The position numbers were made by a program, and so were the translations under genes. A stretch of 64,000 nucleotides of DNA from positions 44,316,619-44,380,618 of the forward strand of contig NC_088871.1 in NCBI RefSeq assembly GCF_032884065.1. The letters are read 5' to 3'. Positions within the stretch are counted from its first letter, which is position 1, and each line of letters starts with the position of its first letter. Shown here piece by piece: positions 46,112 to 57,087 of the stretch. Source of the DNA: Artemia franciscana (taxonomy: Eukaryota > Arthropoda > Branchiopoda > Anostraca > Artemiidae). The notes under the pieces are model-generated. The model was not told the origin of the DNA, did not search any database, and saw only the letters and a list, made by a program, of their open reading frames with translations.

Positions 46112-47592
46112 TTTCGAACAATTTATTGAAGTAAGGAGCGCCTCGGCTCAATAGTAACCAAAACTCTAAAAAACGGAATTTTAATATCAATAGACGCTCT
46201 TTACGCTTTCTCTCAACTCTACTTTTTAAAACAGTAAAAAACTTTAGCGTAAAGAGCGGGGCGTTGAGGAGGGACCAGCCCCATTCATATACGAAGTACT
46301 TTCTGTTTGTGTTAAGTTTTAATGTCGCTCCTTACTTTCAGTTAAAAAAACTTGTTTTTTTATTTAATTTCTGAACGTTTTTGAATTAATGCATGTTTTG
46401 ATTTTGGCTCTCCGCAGATGAATAATTAAAACGGAATTTGCATATTTATTTTTTTTGGCTAAATGGCTTTCTCATAGTTTTGATCGAATGATTTTGGGAA
46501 AAAAGGAGCGGTGGAGGAGGCCTAGTCGCCCCCCAGTTTTTTGCTTGCTTAAAAAGGCAACTAGAACATTTAATTTTTTTACAAACGTTTTTATTAGTAA
46601 AAGATATACGTAACTTACGAATTAGCTTATGTAACGAACTTTTGTATTCGTATGTTTTTATTACGTATATGAGGGGGTTTATCCCCTCAGAAGTACCTCG
46701 CTCTTTACAACAAAGCTTAAGTTTTGTCCCAATTCCTTAAGAATGACCCCTGAATCACAAAGGCGGTAGAATAAATAGTTGAAATTACTAAAAATACTTT
46801 AGCGTAAAGAGTGAGGTATTGAGGAGGGGACTAATCCCCTCATATGCGTAGTAATTTTTGTTCGTTTTAATGATGCTCCTTACTTTCAGATGAAAAAACA
46901 TTTTCATATTTATTTTTTTATTGTTTTTTTTTTTAAATAATGCTAGAAAATCTTGCGCTCCCTTCATGCAAATTTTCTTCCCCCATGACAAATTACTCCA
47001 TGGAAAGTTCTTCCAACATATCCCCCTCTTCTCAAAAACTCCCCTCCCCAACCAAAAAAAATCCCTCTGAAAACGTCTGTACACTTCCCAATAAGCAATA
47101 CTATATGTAAGTACAGGTCAAAGTTTGTAACTTGTAGCCCCTCCCACAGGGACTGTGGGGGAGTAAGTCGTCCTCAAAGACATAGTTGTAAGGTTTTTCG
47201 ACTATGCTGAATAAAATGGCTATCTCAGAATTTTGATCCGATGACTTTGAGAAAATGATTAGCGTGGGAGGGGGCCTAGGTGCCCTCCCTTGAAAAGATC
47301 ACTAGAACTCTTTATTTCCGTTATACGCTGAATCTGATGGTGTGATTTTCGTTAAGATTCTATGACTTTTAGGGGGTGTTTTCCCCTATTTTCTAAAATA
47401 AGACAAATTTTCTCAGGCTCGTAACTTTTGATGGGTAAGACTAAACTTGATTAAACTTATATATTTAAAATCATCATTAAAATGCGATTCTTTTGATGTA
47501 GCTGTTGCTAACAAAATTCCGTTTTTTAGAGTTTTGGTTACTATTGAGCCGGGTCGCTCCTTACCACAGTTCGTTACCACGAACTGTTTGAT
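46112..47592. mobile_element. Palindromic repeat family copy, one long arm
   Basis: The left piece (46128-46190) reads AGTAAGGAGCGCCTCGGCTCAATAG, then a deletion leads into the core hairpin loop and right arm (46205-46365). A full right arm follows, collinear with 27.9-29.4 kb, ending CAGTTCGTTACCACGAACTGTTTGAT at 47592. No protein frame; the apparent ORFs lie in G/C-run-rich repeat. Confidence 0.82.
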
Positions 47593-48360
47593 TAAAAAAA
47601 CTAGTTTTTTATTTAATTGCTTACAATGGTGATTACGATTTTAACTTATAGTCCAGGCGCCAAGACCTGAAAATGGGACACCTCCATGACACATCTGTTT
47701 CGCGCAATCTGACAGCAGTTTTTAGTCATATTGAGCCCAGTGATCGCAATTATACCTGGGATTAGCTACCTCCAAGGGTTGCTTGACCCTTAAAAATGAC
47801 CTGAAATATTAAATAGTATTATCTAGCGAATATTGCTTGCAGCAGATTACATTTTGGTCTTTTTAGCTGCAGCTCAACCTTACTGAGCAAAAATGTAAGC
47901 AAGCTGGTAACAAAAAAGTAAATGAAATAAAAATAAATTACTGTTATCGAGTGGATGTTATTGTTATTCGATAAACTGAATAAAGTTAAAAGATTTTCTT
48001 ATTAAAAAATCGTTTATAATCGTTATTATATCTAATTATTTATAACCCACAAATAAATATTATCGAAAGAACAGTAGCGGTCTTGGTCAAGGGTAAAAAT
48101 AAAATAGAGTAGAAAGTCAAAAATAACTATTTGAAATAACAGATCCTGGGCCAAATCAACAATACATCTATCCTCTTCTTCATTCACATCATAGAGTGTA
48201 AATAGGTCATTTGGTGGCTCATCAATGCTGCTAATTAGGAATGCTAGTTGTACAACATTGGTGATTTGCAAACAAGAGACTTGACATACTCAAAGATCAA
48301 TGGCATATCTTCTCTTGTTCTATGTTATCTTTGATTTCCTATTTCAGCTGCTTCATGAAG
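47593..48360. other. Intergenic stretch with one unassigned - frame
   Basis: A - strand frame at 48271-48032 reads FLISSIDEPPNDLFTLYD and NEEEDRCIVDLAQDLLF, which looks protein-like. I do not recognise it. It may belong with the transposon-derived frame at 48.9-49.4 kb on the same strand. Confidence 0.3.
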
Positions 48361-48602
48361 CTTGAATTTGATCAAACTGGTGGAAGACTTGAGAGCTATG
48401 CCATGGCTAGTTAGAATATAACCAAGACGGATAGTCTTTGCAAGAGGGCAAGCTGACATAACTTTTCAAAATCCGTTGATTTTTGAATTTGATCAACTTG
48501 GTGGAAGATTTGAGAGCCAAGCCATTGCTAGTTAGAAGAAAACCGAGACAGATAGTCTTTGTGAGGGGAAAATTTGGCATAACTCTTCCAGAATTGTATA
48601 AA
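48361..48602. repeat. 121-bp tandem duplication, two copies
   Basis: TTGAATTTGATCAAACTGGTGGAAGA and TTGAATTTGATCAACTTGGTGGAAGA start copies 121 bases apart. Both continue GAGAGC..GCCA..GCTAGTTAGAA..AACC and GATAGTCTTTG, with about 85% identity by eye. Confidence 0.8.
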
Positions 48603-48919
48603 AATGATTCATTTCACTTGTTGATAGAAAGTCTGTCATCCATCGTAGGGAAGAACTAAGGTATATAAGTATAGAGTAAGGATAATTCAAATCAGTTATG
48701 TGAGCCATTTAAAGGCTATTGGAGCAATATTTTAAAATTATTATTAGATCATCGTCTCATCGCCGCTTTGAGAAAGGTCACATTTCCCCGCACAATCACA
48801 AGCAAGTCACACTTGTGGATTCCCCCAAAGCAACACTTTCCAATTCACATGATTTTACAATTGCAGTGAACACCGATACGGCTTACAGAAATTGATATAC
48901 AGGCTTACAGCTCATATGG

Positions 48920-49620
48920 TCAGGAAAATTGAAGGAATATTTCTTCCTTTTTATACCCTTCTGTAGCTGACAGTGTAGATGAGTGTTGCAAAAGTACCAC
49001 AGGAATATCGGTTTCATTGACCCGAACAATTACAGAAGAACTTCCTTTTCTTAAGCTGGAAGCAACATGGACTGCAATAGGAATGTCTGCTTCTTTTAGT
49101 GTTTTTCCAAGCTCAAGACTAAAAAGAAACAAAAGTTCCACAGATTCTCTTCTTGCCAATATCCCAACAGGTCGAAGATAAGGGAAACCTCCAGCTAGGA
49201 TTATGTTAAAGTTTCTTCTTGTGCTACCAAAATTATTCCAAAACTCATAAATAAAAGCCACTAAGTTAGCTTTGGCCACTTCTTGGCTAAAGCTTTTGGC
49301 CACTTCATAGCTTTGGCCACTTCTGAGAATTGATTGCCAGGAAAAACCGAGTTTGATGCTTTGACTATATGTCATACTGATCTTCAAAATTTACTCACCC
49401 CCTTCGTCTATGGCAACCACTACTGTCTTTAAGCCCACTGGTGAGTCAGTTGGGTCCTTGATTCCATAAATACTATTATAAACCACATGTAGTGTGTATA
49501 GAATTTCCAGGAGCTTACTAAAAATCTTACTTATCAATCTGATAGTGTTTCATTCCTTGACGGAGTCATAGTCCTTAAGAGCGGCATAAGGTCCAGAATA
49601 AGTGAGAGCTTCGAATTGAC
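48920..49620 (-). pseudogene. Fragment of a transposon-associated protein (PIN-like family)
   Basis: The open frame 49387-48920 (155 codons) contains TLKEADIPIAVHVASSLRKG, SSSVIVRVNETDIPVVLLQH and, at the end, EEIFLQFS. I recall uncharacterised proteins, multiplied in many invertebrate genomes, with the pattern EADTR..LHA..(A/S), then (V/I)RTVDTDVVVL and (E/D)xWLxFG. The acidic residues resemble a PIN-type nuclease core. Here EADTR is EADIP and the FGTGK continuation is missing, so it is eroded. Upstream (49387-49620) there is more broken sequence (KDPTDSPVGLKTVVVAIDEG). Identification is from memory. Confidence 0.55.
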
Positions 49621-50099
49621 ATCAAAAGCTAGATTCTAGGCAAGACAACGCTTTTATCAAGTTTATCAGATCATATGCTTGTTTCCAGATCAGACTTTTT
49701 CGGACGAATCTCAATCCGTCAAATTGGACTTTAAATAATGCCGGGGAGCACTGGAGGAGTTCATGCTGAAGTATCTTTTTTTTAGCCTTTCGGTTGTTGA
49801 CTCTGTATTTTACCAGCATTCAAAATAATTTTTTAAAACTACTTCTGATTCTTCTGCAGGGTTGGCAAAAATACGTTTCACCTTTTGGGTAGGTTTCAAG
49901 CAGCTTTCCATGGTTTGAACCTTGATCTTCAAGAAAAAGCTAGATTTGCCTCTTTGATAATAATTCTTTGATAATCTTCAAATTGCATGCCTTGCAGGAG
50001 CCTCTTAGCAGATGCAAACTTGAGAAAAACTGTACACAAAACTCTTGAGATAGTTTTTTTTAATGGTCATGTTTAAGGGTCAAACATCCCTCGGAGGTC

Positions 50100-51382
50100 C
50101 CTATTTCCGGATATAATAATAATCAACGGGTTCGATGAGGCTAGAATTAAAGGACAAGTTCTGTGCTAAGAGATGAACAACATGGTTGTTCAAGGATGAT
50201 TTGGAGATTAACAAGTCCGTCGTGTTGCAACCTTATCTTCACCATTCGGATACTGCTTGAAGAATCGATTGAATTGCAGGAACAGATCGCTTTGGTTTTC
50301 ATAGACTTTACGAAAGCTTTTGATTCAGTTCATCGTAACGTGGAAAGTTCTTTGGTTTTATGGAATCCCTTGGTTTTATGGAGAAGTTATTAAGAGGATC
50401 AAGGCCCTGTACAAAGGGCAGTTGTGCGCAGTACAGATTGAAAAGGACAGCCGGAACGGTTTGCTGCTGAATCTGGTTTCAGCCAAGGACACCTTCTATT
50501 TTCAATCTTATTTGCTATAATCGCGACTTCGTTCTGAGATCTTACAAATTCTGTGGTGGGGTAGAGTTGAAATCCTAGAGACAACTTTACAACCCCGACT
50601 TTGCCGACAACACAGTTCTTGCTATTCCTTTCACAGAAGAATACAACCGGGCATTAATGAAATAGCTTCAAAAGCCTCCCAGACAGGACTGCAGTTTAAA
50701 GTGAATAAGACTAAAGCAATGTCAAACTGTATAATCACTTCGCTGGCTGGAGGTCTTATGATTGGGGAAACAGAAATCGAAGAGGCCAGGGAATTTATGG
50801 ATCTAATTAGTACACTAGCCCAAAACGGCATCTGCGACTGCGAGATCATACTTTGAATTCCATATGCAGGTGAGGCATTCTTTCAATTAAATAGTTTCGG
50901 AGATCTAGCGAGTATACTCTTAAATTGAAATTGATTCTCTTTAACAGCCACTTAATATCCATATTGACCTAAGGATGGGAATCCTAGAGCCTATCTAGGG
51001 CTGTAGAGAAAATATTACTTGAGTTTGAAAATATTTGCCTGCGCAGAATTCTTGCGATTTGTCGGGTTGATAGAGTACTCAACAATCTCACCATGCAGCC
51101 TCAAATAACTTATGAAGTTCGACTTAGAAGGTGGCGATACTGGGGGCAAATGACTCGAAGGAGGCAAGGACGACTTCCCTATGGCCTTTGGTGCTGGACC
51201 TCCAAGCCTCCAGATTAAACGATAAATCAACATTGGCCGTTCCCTTGAACTTGAGGCAAGAGCAATTCGATCATCCCTCAATGAGTTGTGGTCTCTGGTT
51301 CAGAATCATCCAACGTGGAGGTCAACCATTGCTGCCCTATACGCCATTCAGCGTCGGAGAATCTAAATAAGTAAGTAAGTAA
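50100..51382 (+). pseudogene. Second LINE: reverse transcriptase part, heavily decayed
   Basis: In shifting frames the palm of a reverse transcriptase can be read: FTIRILLEESIELQEQIALV and FIDFTKAFDSVHRNV (50240-50345), RIKALYKGQLCAVQIEK (about 50392-50450) and DFADNTVLA with FADD changed to FADN (about 50600). Then come LQFKVNKTKAM (50690-50720), EIEEAREFMDL, a C-terminal LRRILRICRVDRVLNNL (about 51035-51085) and RRWRYWGQMTRRRQGRLP. It ends in AAGTAAGTAAGTAA (51368-51382), a short-tail signature. It is a different family from the LINE at 41.6-45.5 kb. Confidence 0.9.
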
Positions 51383-51788
51383 ACTGCTATTTCTAGCTAG
51401 ATGAGAAAAATTTGAATTTCGTCTCTTATCAGTTTCTAATATTCTTTGAATAAGCCAGTGGCACCAATCTACGACAAATTGGAGGGGGGATGATTTTCAA
51501 TATCTAGCGGGGGTGAAATTTGTCGTTTTTTATTTACTTTTCATTGAAGATACCAAGAAACATTTTCAATGGGAATACCACAAAAAGTTATTTTCAAAAT
51601 CTAAGGGGATACAGCCCCCTGGCCTTCTCCAATTGATGCAACCGGGATGAACCCTTCAAATCATCTACGGGTCACTAACATAACGCATATTTCTCAAACG
51701 ATAAACGTTAATGAATCTATTTTTATTAAAATTTCAAAACATTGACACCAACCTATTATATTCAATTTTTTCATGGTTTGTATTCCAG
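51383..51788. other. Intergenic stretch
   Basis: Nothing recognised. A G-rich patch (51480-51515) and AAGGGGATACAGCCCCCTGG (51603-51622) look repeat-derived. Confidence 0.4.
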
Positions 51789-51947
51789 TTTAAGAGTTTT
51801 TGCAATGAACACCGTGATATCTGTGTACTCATCAATCTGAAAAAAACAAATACTGAGAAGTGTAAAAGCGAAATGAGTAATTCAGAACGGAATGAAGACA
51901 CAAATCAAAAAAGTAAAAACGAAGATAAAATCAAACCAAGTGCATAA
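51789..51947 (+). CDS. Possible terminal exon, highly charged tail
   Basis: After TTTGTATTCCAG an open frame of 52 codons reads FKSFCNEHRDICVLINLKKT, then a Lys/Glu/Asn-rich tail ending KIKPSA and TAA. It has the look of a last coding exon, but no upstream exon was found and the frame could be chance. Confidence 0.22.
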   Translation, partial: FKSFCNEHRDICVLINLKKTNTEKCKSEMSNSERNEDTNQKSKNEDKIKPSA

Positions 51948-52420
51948 ATCAGTCTTTACACCTTCAAATTATGTGTTCAGGGGGAAACATTTCCAAGCTA
52001 TGACTCATATTCATTAATTCATTTATTTTATTTTATTCTTTTTATTTAAATATATTTCTTTTTATTTCTTTATATTTTATTTCTTTTCATATTTCTTTAT
52101 ATTTTTTATTTAATTTATTCATTTAATTCATATTCATTTCATTAATTCGAGTGTGCATCTTTACACAGGTTTCAACCCAAGAACGATTTTGGGAGAAGGC
52201 AGATTCACAAGAATGTAGAGCGGGAACCATGATTTTATTCCTTTTTTATGTAAGAGAAACAACAAAAAACAAAGAAGGAGAATATTAAAGGCGCGGTGGA
52301 AGGGGTATTTCTGTTTTTTTTTTTTTAGAATTAAGAAAATTAAAATAATATTTTTTCAATAGATGGGCACTTACTGTCCTTTTTCCTTTCTCATCGGTTT
52401 CTCTGCTAGTATTCTGATCT
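51948..52420. other. AT-rich intergenic stretch
   Basis: TTATTT/ATTTCTTT simple sequence at 52015-52145. No gene seen. Confidence 0.5.
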
Positions 52421-53245
52421 TTTTAATGCATCAGTTAATAGTTAACAGAAAAGTAAATGTAACAAGACAAAAAAAACAAAAAAAAACTCATTTCAGGTCT
52501 ACTTTTAAAGGAAGTATCTTACGATACCCTTTAAAATTTTGAGAATTCAGCTAATCATAACTAAATATTTCGAAAACTGATTTTTTAGTAACTTAGTAGA
52601 AAGTATAAATGTTAGTGTAAAGTAGTATTTAACCTATTAGTGTAAAATTGAATGCAGTAGCATAATTTGTAATACTTTTAGGACAACTTTTAAAATGTCT
52701 GTTCAAAATACTTAATGATGACCTGAGCTTAGGCATCGACATTGTTTCTGCTTTTCTGACGTACTCCTCCTTAGGGATATATCATTCAATGCATATTTCC
52801 TGACATATCCTCTTCATATCCTATCAATGCATATGTTTTTAGGGATATCTTTTTAATGCATCAGTTAATAGTTAACAGAAAAAAAAAACAAGAAAAAAAA
52901 AAAAAAAAAAAAAAACTCATTTTAGATCTACTTTTAAAGGAAGTATCTTACGACACCCTTTAAAATTTTGAGAGTTCAGCTAATCATAACTAAATATTTC
53001 TAAAATTGATTTTGTAGTAACTTAGTAGAAAGTATAAATATTAGTTTAAAGTAGTATTTAACCTATTAGTGTAAAATTGAATCGTAATACGTTTAAGATA
53101 ACTTTTAAAACACTTTGTTCAAAATACTTAATGATGACCTGAGCTTAGGCATCGATACATTTTCTGCTTTCCTGACGTACTCCTCTTTAGGGATATATCA
53201 CTCAATGCATATTTCCTGACATATCCTCTTCAGGGACATATCCCT
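52421..53245. repeat. 430-bp tandem duplication (two copies)
   Basis: TTTTAATGCATCAGTTAATAG begins copies at 52421 and 52851. Both contain CTACTTTTAAAGGAAGTATC, AACCTATTAGTGTAAAATTGA and TGATGACCTGAGCTTAGGCATCGA. Small indels and an A-run expansion (52880-52915) separate them. Confidence 0.88.
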
Positions 53246-53308
53246 CTCGTTCCTGAGATATAGTCAATAAATTATTTTGATAAAAATGGCCTGACAGTCT
53301 CTAGATAA

Positions 53309-53392
53309 GGGGGGCATAGCTCAGAGGACCAACTCAGTCAACCTTTATTGCCCCTTGCTACCAAGAGTATTACGCAGATCGGAGACTCAAAT
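53309..53392 (+). other. tRNA-like sequence, possible SINE head
   Basis: GGGGGCATAGCTCAGAGG contains a good box A (TAGCTCAGAGG, 53317-53327). GATCGGAGACTC (53378-53388) is a weak box B 61 bases on. No proper cloverleaf could be folded by eye, so a degraded tRNA-derived SINE is more likely than a tRNA gene. Confidence 0.25.
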
Positions 53393-54360
53393 TTCAAAAT
53401 AAATCAATAAATTCTGAGGTAAAGTGGATAAACTATAGGCTAGTACATACAAACCTTCCCTAAATCAGGAGCATAACATTCGACCCTGAACTTTTTTCTA
53501 GACTAACGTATTTCCAGTGTATATTATGCTGACTTATTCAAATTTAAGATGGCCTAAATAAAATTGACCTGTCTTATTAGATGAAACAGATGTTTTTAAA
53601 CTGAAAGCGAATACAAGAATCGGTAGTTTTGGTGCAAGATATCTTCCTAAGCTAGCCAAATTTCTAAGCCAACAGTTCAGTTTATCAATCTTCTGTACTC
53701 AAACGCTACAATGACAAAACTCTTATTGCATTCAAAGATTTTTTACCTATAGAATTTTCAAAGTTTCTTCCAAGTTTAACTAGGCTTTTCTAATACTATT
53801 ACAAGTTTTTCTTAAAAATTTCTTAATCTAATGCCCATTTTCTTTCGACTTTGTTTAAGATTTTCAGTTTTCTTATAGACTTTCTATCTAAAGAGTTTTC
53901 GGAGTTTCTTCCAAAGTTGAACTAGGCTTTCTAATTTTATTTACCGAAATTTCTTAAAAATTATCTTCACAAACGACCAGTTCCAGCGTTTACTATTCTG
54001 ACATATTCAAATTTAATTTTTTCAATTAAAATTATCAGGTATCTGGAAACTGGTTATGTAAGTATATTTGAAAGGATTTTGCTATCTTTCACCACAAAAC
54101 TCATAAATAATTTGTATACAGTCATGCTGCTTTACTAGGCATTACTAAAAGGATTACTAAAGCCTTGATTGATTGTCTTCTGAAAATTTCTATCTATAGG
54201 ACTCAAAAATTATATAGGTGTCAAACATTTTGTAGACCTTTCTTTATTTTTTTAAAAGATCAATTCAAATTTTGAGCATTTATTAGGCTCTACCATAAAA
54301 CAACCTACAATATAAGGCTCTCCAACCTTTTCTTTTCTCTATAAGCTATACTTCGGCTGT
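53393..54360. other. Intergenic stretch without recognised features
   Basis: AT-rich, with internal similarity between 53750-53790 and 53890-53930 (AGTTTTCGGAGTTTCTTCCAA..GTTGAACTAGGCTTT). I looked here for the last PREP exon and did not find it. Confidence 0.45.
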
Positions 54361-54361
54361 C

Positions 54362-54363
<2 letters not shown>

Positions 54364-54427
<64 letters not shown>
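54364..54427. repeat. (AT)n microsatellite at the Helitron 3' junction
   Basis: About 32 AT units abutting the CTAG end of the Helitron. Confidence 0.95.
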
Positions 54428-54428
<1 letters not shown>

Positions 54429-54437
54429 TAGCTGTTG

Positions 54438-54492
54438 GGGTGGCGCTTCGCGCCACCCAAACACCTAGTTGGTGGGGGCGCTTCGCGCCCCC
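54438..54492 (-). other. Helitron 3' hairpins
   Basis: Two GC-rich stem-loops. Stems are 54438-54446/54450-54458 and 54474-54481/54485-54492, both with a TTC (GAA on the - strand) loop. The one nearer CTAG lies 6 bases from it, as expected for a rolling-circle termination signal. Confidence 0.8.
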
Positions 54493-54594
54493 CCCAAGCC
54501 CCCCCGCGCGCGTAAGTCGTTACGCGCCATAATAGTTACGCGCCATTGTAGTTGTGTCCCTATGTCCCACCTGTGAATATAGATATATATATAT

Positions 54595-54815
54595 ATATAT
54601 GGTTTTAACTACGTAAAACTTGCGAATATACAACATTCTTTGCTGTCCCATTGTCTTTGCATATAAATAGATTGTCAGGTTTACCGACTCTTGAACATGC
54701 AACATATAATGGTCCATGGGAAAACAATCTGTATTCAGATCTATACCTCATGATTCTAATGATTGCCCTTGAGCTTTGTTGATGGTGATTGCTAATCGAC
54801 CATTCCCTGTCCCGG
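54595..54815 (-). pseudogene. Helitron Rep/helicase C-terminal end (PIF1-like), broken
   Basis: The - strand reads RLAITINKAQGQSLES, then a TGA where a Cys codon is usual, then GIDLNTDCF. After a one-base shift follow SHGPLYVACSRVGKPDNLF and ICKDNGTAKNVVYSQVLRS, then stop. These are conserved motifs V and VI of the PIF1-type helicase at the C-terminus of Helitron proteins, which unwinds DNA in rolling-circle transposition. Only this last part is left; upstream sequence is replaced by repeats. Confidence 0.88.
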
Positions 54816-56400
54816 TGTCCCGGTCGTCATTTACATCCCCCTGTTTCCCCCGGTGTCCCCGTTGTAGTTGTGTCCCTGTGTCCCGGTCGTCATTTATATT
54901 CCCTGTGTCCCGGGTCCCGGTCATCATTTGTATCCCGGTGTCCCGGTCTGTATATACATTCGTTTTTTAGTTTTGTTTTTCTCCTTTATTTTTTTCCTTT
55001 TTTTTTCTTTTTTAGCTTATTTAGATTTTTAGATTTTTTAGTTTTTTTTATTAGTTTTTAGTTTTTATTTCTTTTTAGTTTTTTTGTCCCGGTCGTCATT
55101 TATATCCCCCTGTTTCCCCCGGTGTCCCCGTTGTAGTTGTGTCCCTGTGTCCCGGTCGTTATTTATATTCCCTGTGTCCCGGTCGTCATTTGTATCCCGG
55201 TGTACCGGTCTGTATATACATTCGTTTTTTAGTTTTGTTTTTCTCCTTTATTTTTTTCCTTTTTTTTTCTTTTTTAGTTTATTTAGATTTTTAGATTTTT
55301 TAGTTTTTTTATTAGTTTTTAGTTTTTTTTTCTTTTTAGTTTTTTTGTAGTTTTTACCTTCTTTTTAGTTTTGTTAATTTTTTTTTTTACTTGTGTCCTG
55401 GTCGTCATTTATACTCCCTGTGTCCCGGTGCTTTGTTGATTGCTAATCGAACATTCCTTTTGTCCTGGTCGCTTTCTCTTTGAGTGTCGTCATTTATTTT
55501 TTTCTTTTTTAGTTCTTTTAGTTTTTACCTTTTTTAGTTTTTTTTTAGTTTTTAGTTTTTTTAGTTTTTTACCCTTTTTTAGTTTTTTTAGTTTTTTAGC
55601 TTTTTTATTTTTTTTATTAGTTTTTAGTTTTTTTGTAGTTTTTGCCTTTTTTTTAGTTTTTTTAGTTTTTTAGCTTTTTTATTAGTTTTTAGTTTTTTTG
55701 TAGTTTTTGCCTTTTTTTAGTTTTTTTAGTTTTTTAGCTTTTTTATTTTTTTTATTAGTTTTTAGTTTTTTTTGTAGTTTTTGCCTTTTTTTAGTTTTTT
55801 CAGTTTTGACGTCACCTGATCCAGTTTTTTCAGGTGACGTCACCTGATCCACGATCCACAGATCCACAGACAACTTATTTTTATATATATAGATAGTTTT
55901 TTTTTTTTTACTTATGTCCTGGTCGTCATTTATACTCCCTGTGTCCCGGTGCTTTGTTGATTGCTAATCGAACATTCCTTTTGTCCTGGTCGCTTTCTCT
56001 TTGAGTGTCGTCATTTATTAGTTTTTTCCTTTTTTTTTTAGTTTTTTATTGGTTTTTACCTTTATTTTAGCTTATTTTTCAGTTTTTTCCTTTTTTTTAG
56101 TTTTTTTTTATTTTTTATTTTTTTTAGTTTTTTACCTTTTTTTAGTTTTTTTAGTTTTTTTAGTTTTTTAGCTTTTTTACTTTTTTTATTAGTTTTTAGT
56201 TTTTTTTTTGTAGTTTTTGCCTTTTTTTAGTTTTTTCAGTTTTTTTTTTAGTTTTTTATTGGTTTTTACCTTTATAGTTTTTTTAGTTTTTTAGCTTTTT
56301 TATTTTTTTTATTAGTTTTTAGTTTTTTTTGTAGTTTTTGCCTTTTTTTAGTTTTTTCAGTTTTGACGTCACCTAATCCAGTTTTTTCAGGTGACGTCAC
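54810..56400. repeat. Low-complexity interior of the Helitron
   Basis: GTCCCGGTCGTCATTTATATTCCCTGT units (54810-54955, 55085-55215, 55390-55435, 55915-55955) alternate with TTTTTTAGTTTTT runs. Short copies of CGATTAGCAATC (about 55443 on +: TTGCTAATCGAACATTCC, again at 55965) are scraps of the helicase codons RLAI. The phenylalanine-rich apparent proteins here are repeat translations. Confidence 0.8.
55806..55850. repeat. Palindrome with GACGTCACCTGA arms (also 56364-56403)
   Basis: TTGACGTCACCTGATCCAG and its near mirror CAGGTGACGTCACCTG flank TTTTTTC. The same pair occurs at 56364-56403, so it belongs to each 5' terminal region of the Helitron. Confidence 0.75.
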
Positions 56401-56455
56401 CTGACACATCCATCCATCCATCCACAGACAGACAACTTATTTTTATATATATAGA

Positions 56456-56907
56456 TATAAACGGGAACCATCATTTTCTATCACCCAAGTAACAAACAAG
56501 AAGATCTAATAGTCTGCCTTAAGCATACATTTAAATCAAACCTTATCTCCGACAACAAAGTCCAATAGAGTCCTTACTAGAGTTATATAGTTTTTATGCT
56601 TTTCGTGCTGTGAAAATCCTTCCAGGATTCAGAAAAAAACATATATTTTATAGATTAAATATATAGCTTTTAAGAGCCAATTGAATTAACAAATGCAAGG
56701 ACAAATTTCCTTATAGAATTTGTCATCCATGTGTTTTAATACTGATTTTCGTAAGACTACTCGTTTCATGGGATATACGCAAAATTAGGCCAACCTCATT
56801 ACAAAGCAAGTGGTTTACAAGAACAAAAAAGACAATTAGGTATAGTAGTCAATACCAGCTCATTGCCCACCGAATTGAAAGACCATAGTAATTAGAAAGC
56901 ACGTTAC
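56456..56907. other. Stretch downstream of PREP exon C
   Basis: AT-rich, within the intron that should lead to the last PREP exon. No coding match seen. Confidence 0.45.
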
Positions 56908-57087
56908 CATTTTGGAGGTTGGCATCCCAGCACTATGACCAGCTTTCACATCAATTCTAATAAGCAGTGGGTTGTTCTGCTGTTCCCAGGATCCTATCGT
57001 ATTTTGTAGTTCTGCTGTGTACTTAAAAGAATGGAGCGGAACAACTCTGTCATCGTGATCAGCTGTGAGAACTAGTATGCTAGGGTA
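56908..57087 (-). CDS. PREP: PREP exon with catalytic Asp and His
   Basis: Sixty codons in phase 0, from [20 protein letters not shown] through [20 protein letters not shown] to SKM. Acceptor TTTTGCAG, donor GTAACG. Reading on past the donor meets a stop, so a further exon is required. Confidence 0.95.

Larger units (their letters stand above)
54428..56455 (-). mobile_element. Helitron, nonautonomous/degenerate
   Basis: Read on the - strand it begins TCTATATATATAAAAATAAG (56455 downward) and ends CTAG (54431-54428). It sits between A and T, as Helitrons do. Near the 3' end is a perfect 9-bp hairpin (GGGTGGCGC-GAA-GCGCCACCC, 54458-54438) and a second one (54492-54474). It retains the end of the helicase frame. 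Much of the interior (55000-56350) is expanded A/G/C-poor simple sequence (CTAAAAAA on this strand) and short units with GACCGGGACACAGGG. A second 5'-like terminus lies inside at 55893. Confidence 0.87.

Noticed and set aside
48032-48271. Last PREP exon in the 48-kb - frame
   Set aside because: The sequence does not resemble the conserved PREP C-terminus, and the phase and acceptor were not convincing.
54789-55673. Phenylalanine/leucine-rich apparent membrane proteins
   Set aside because: They are translations of TTTTTAG and GTCCCGGTCGTC repeats inside the Helitron; the same text recurs in several frames.
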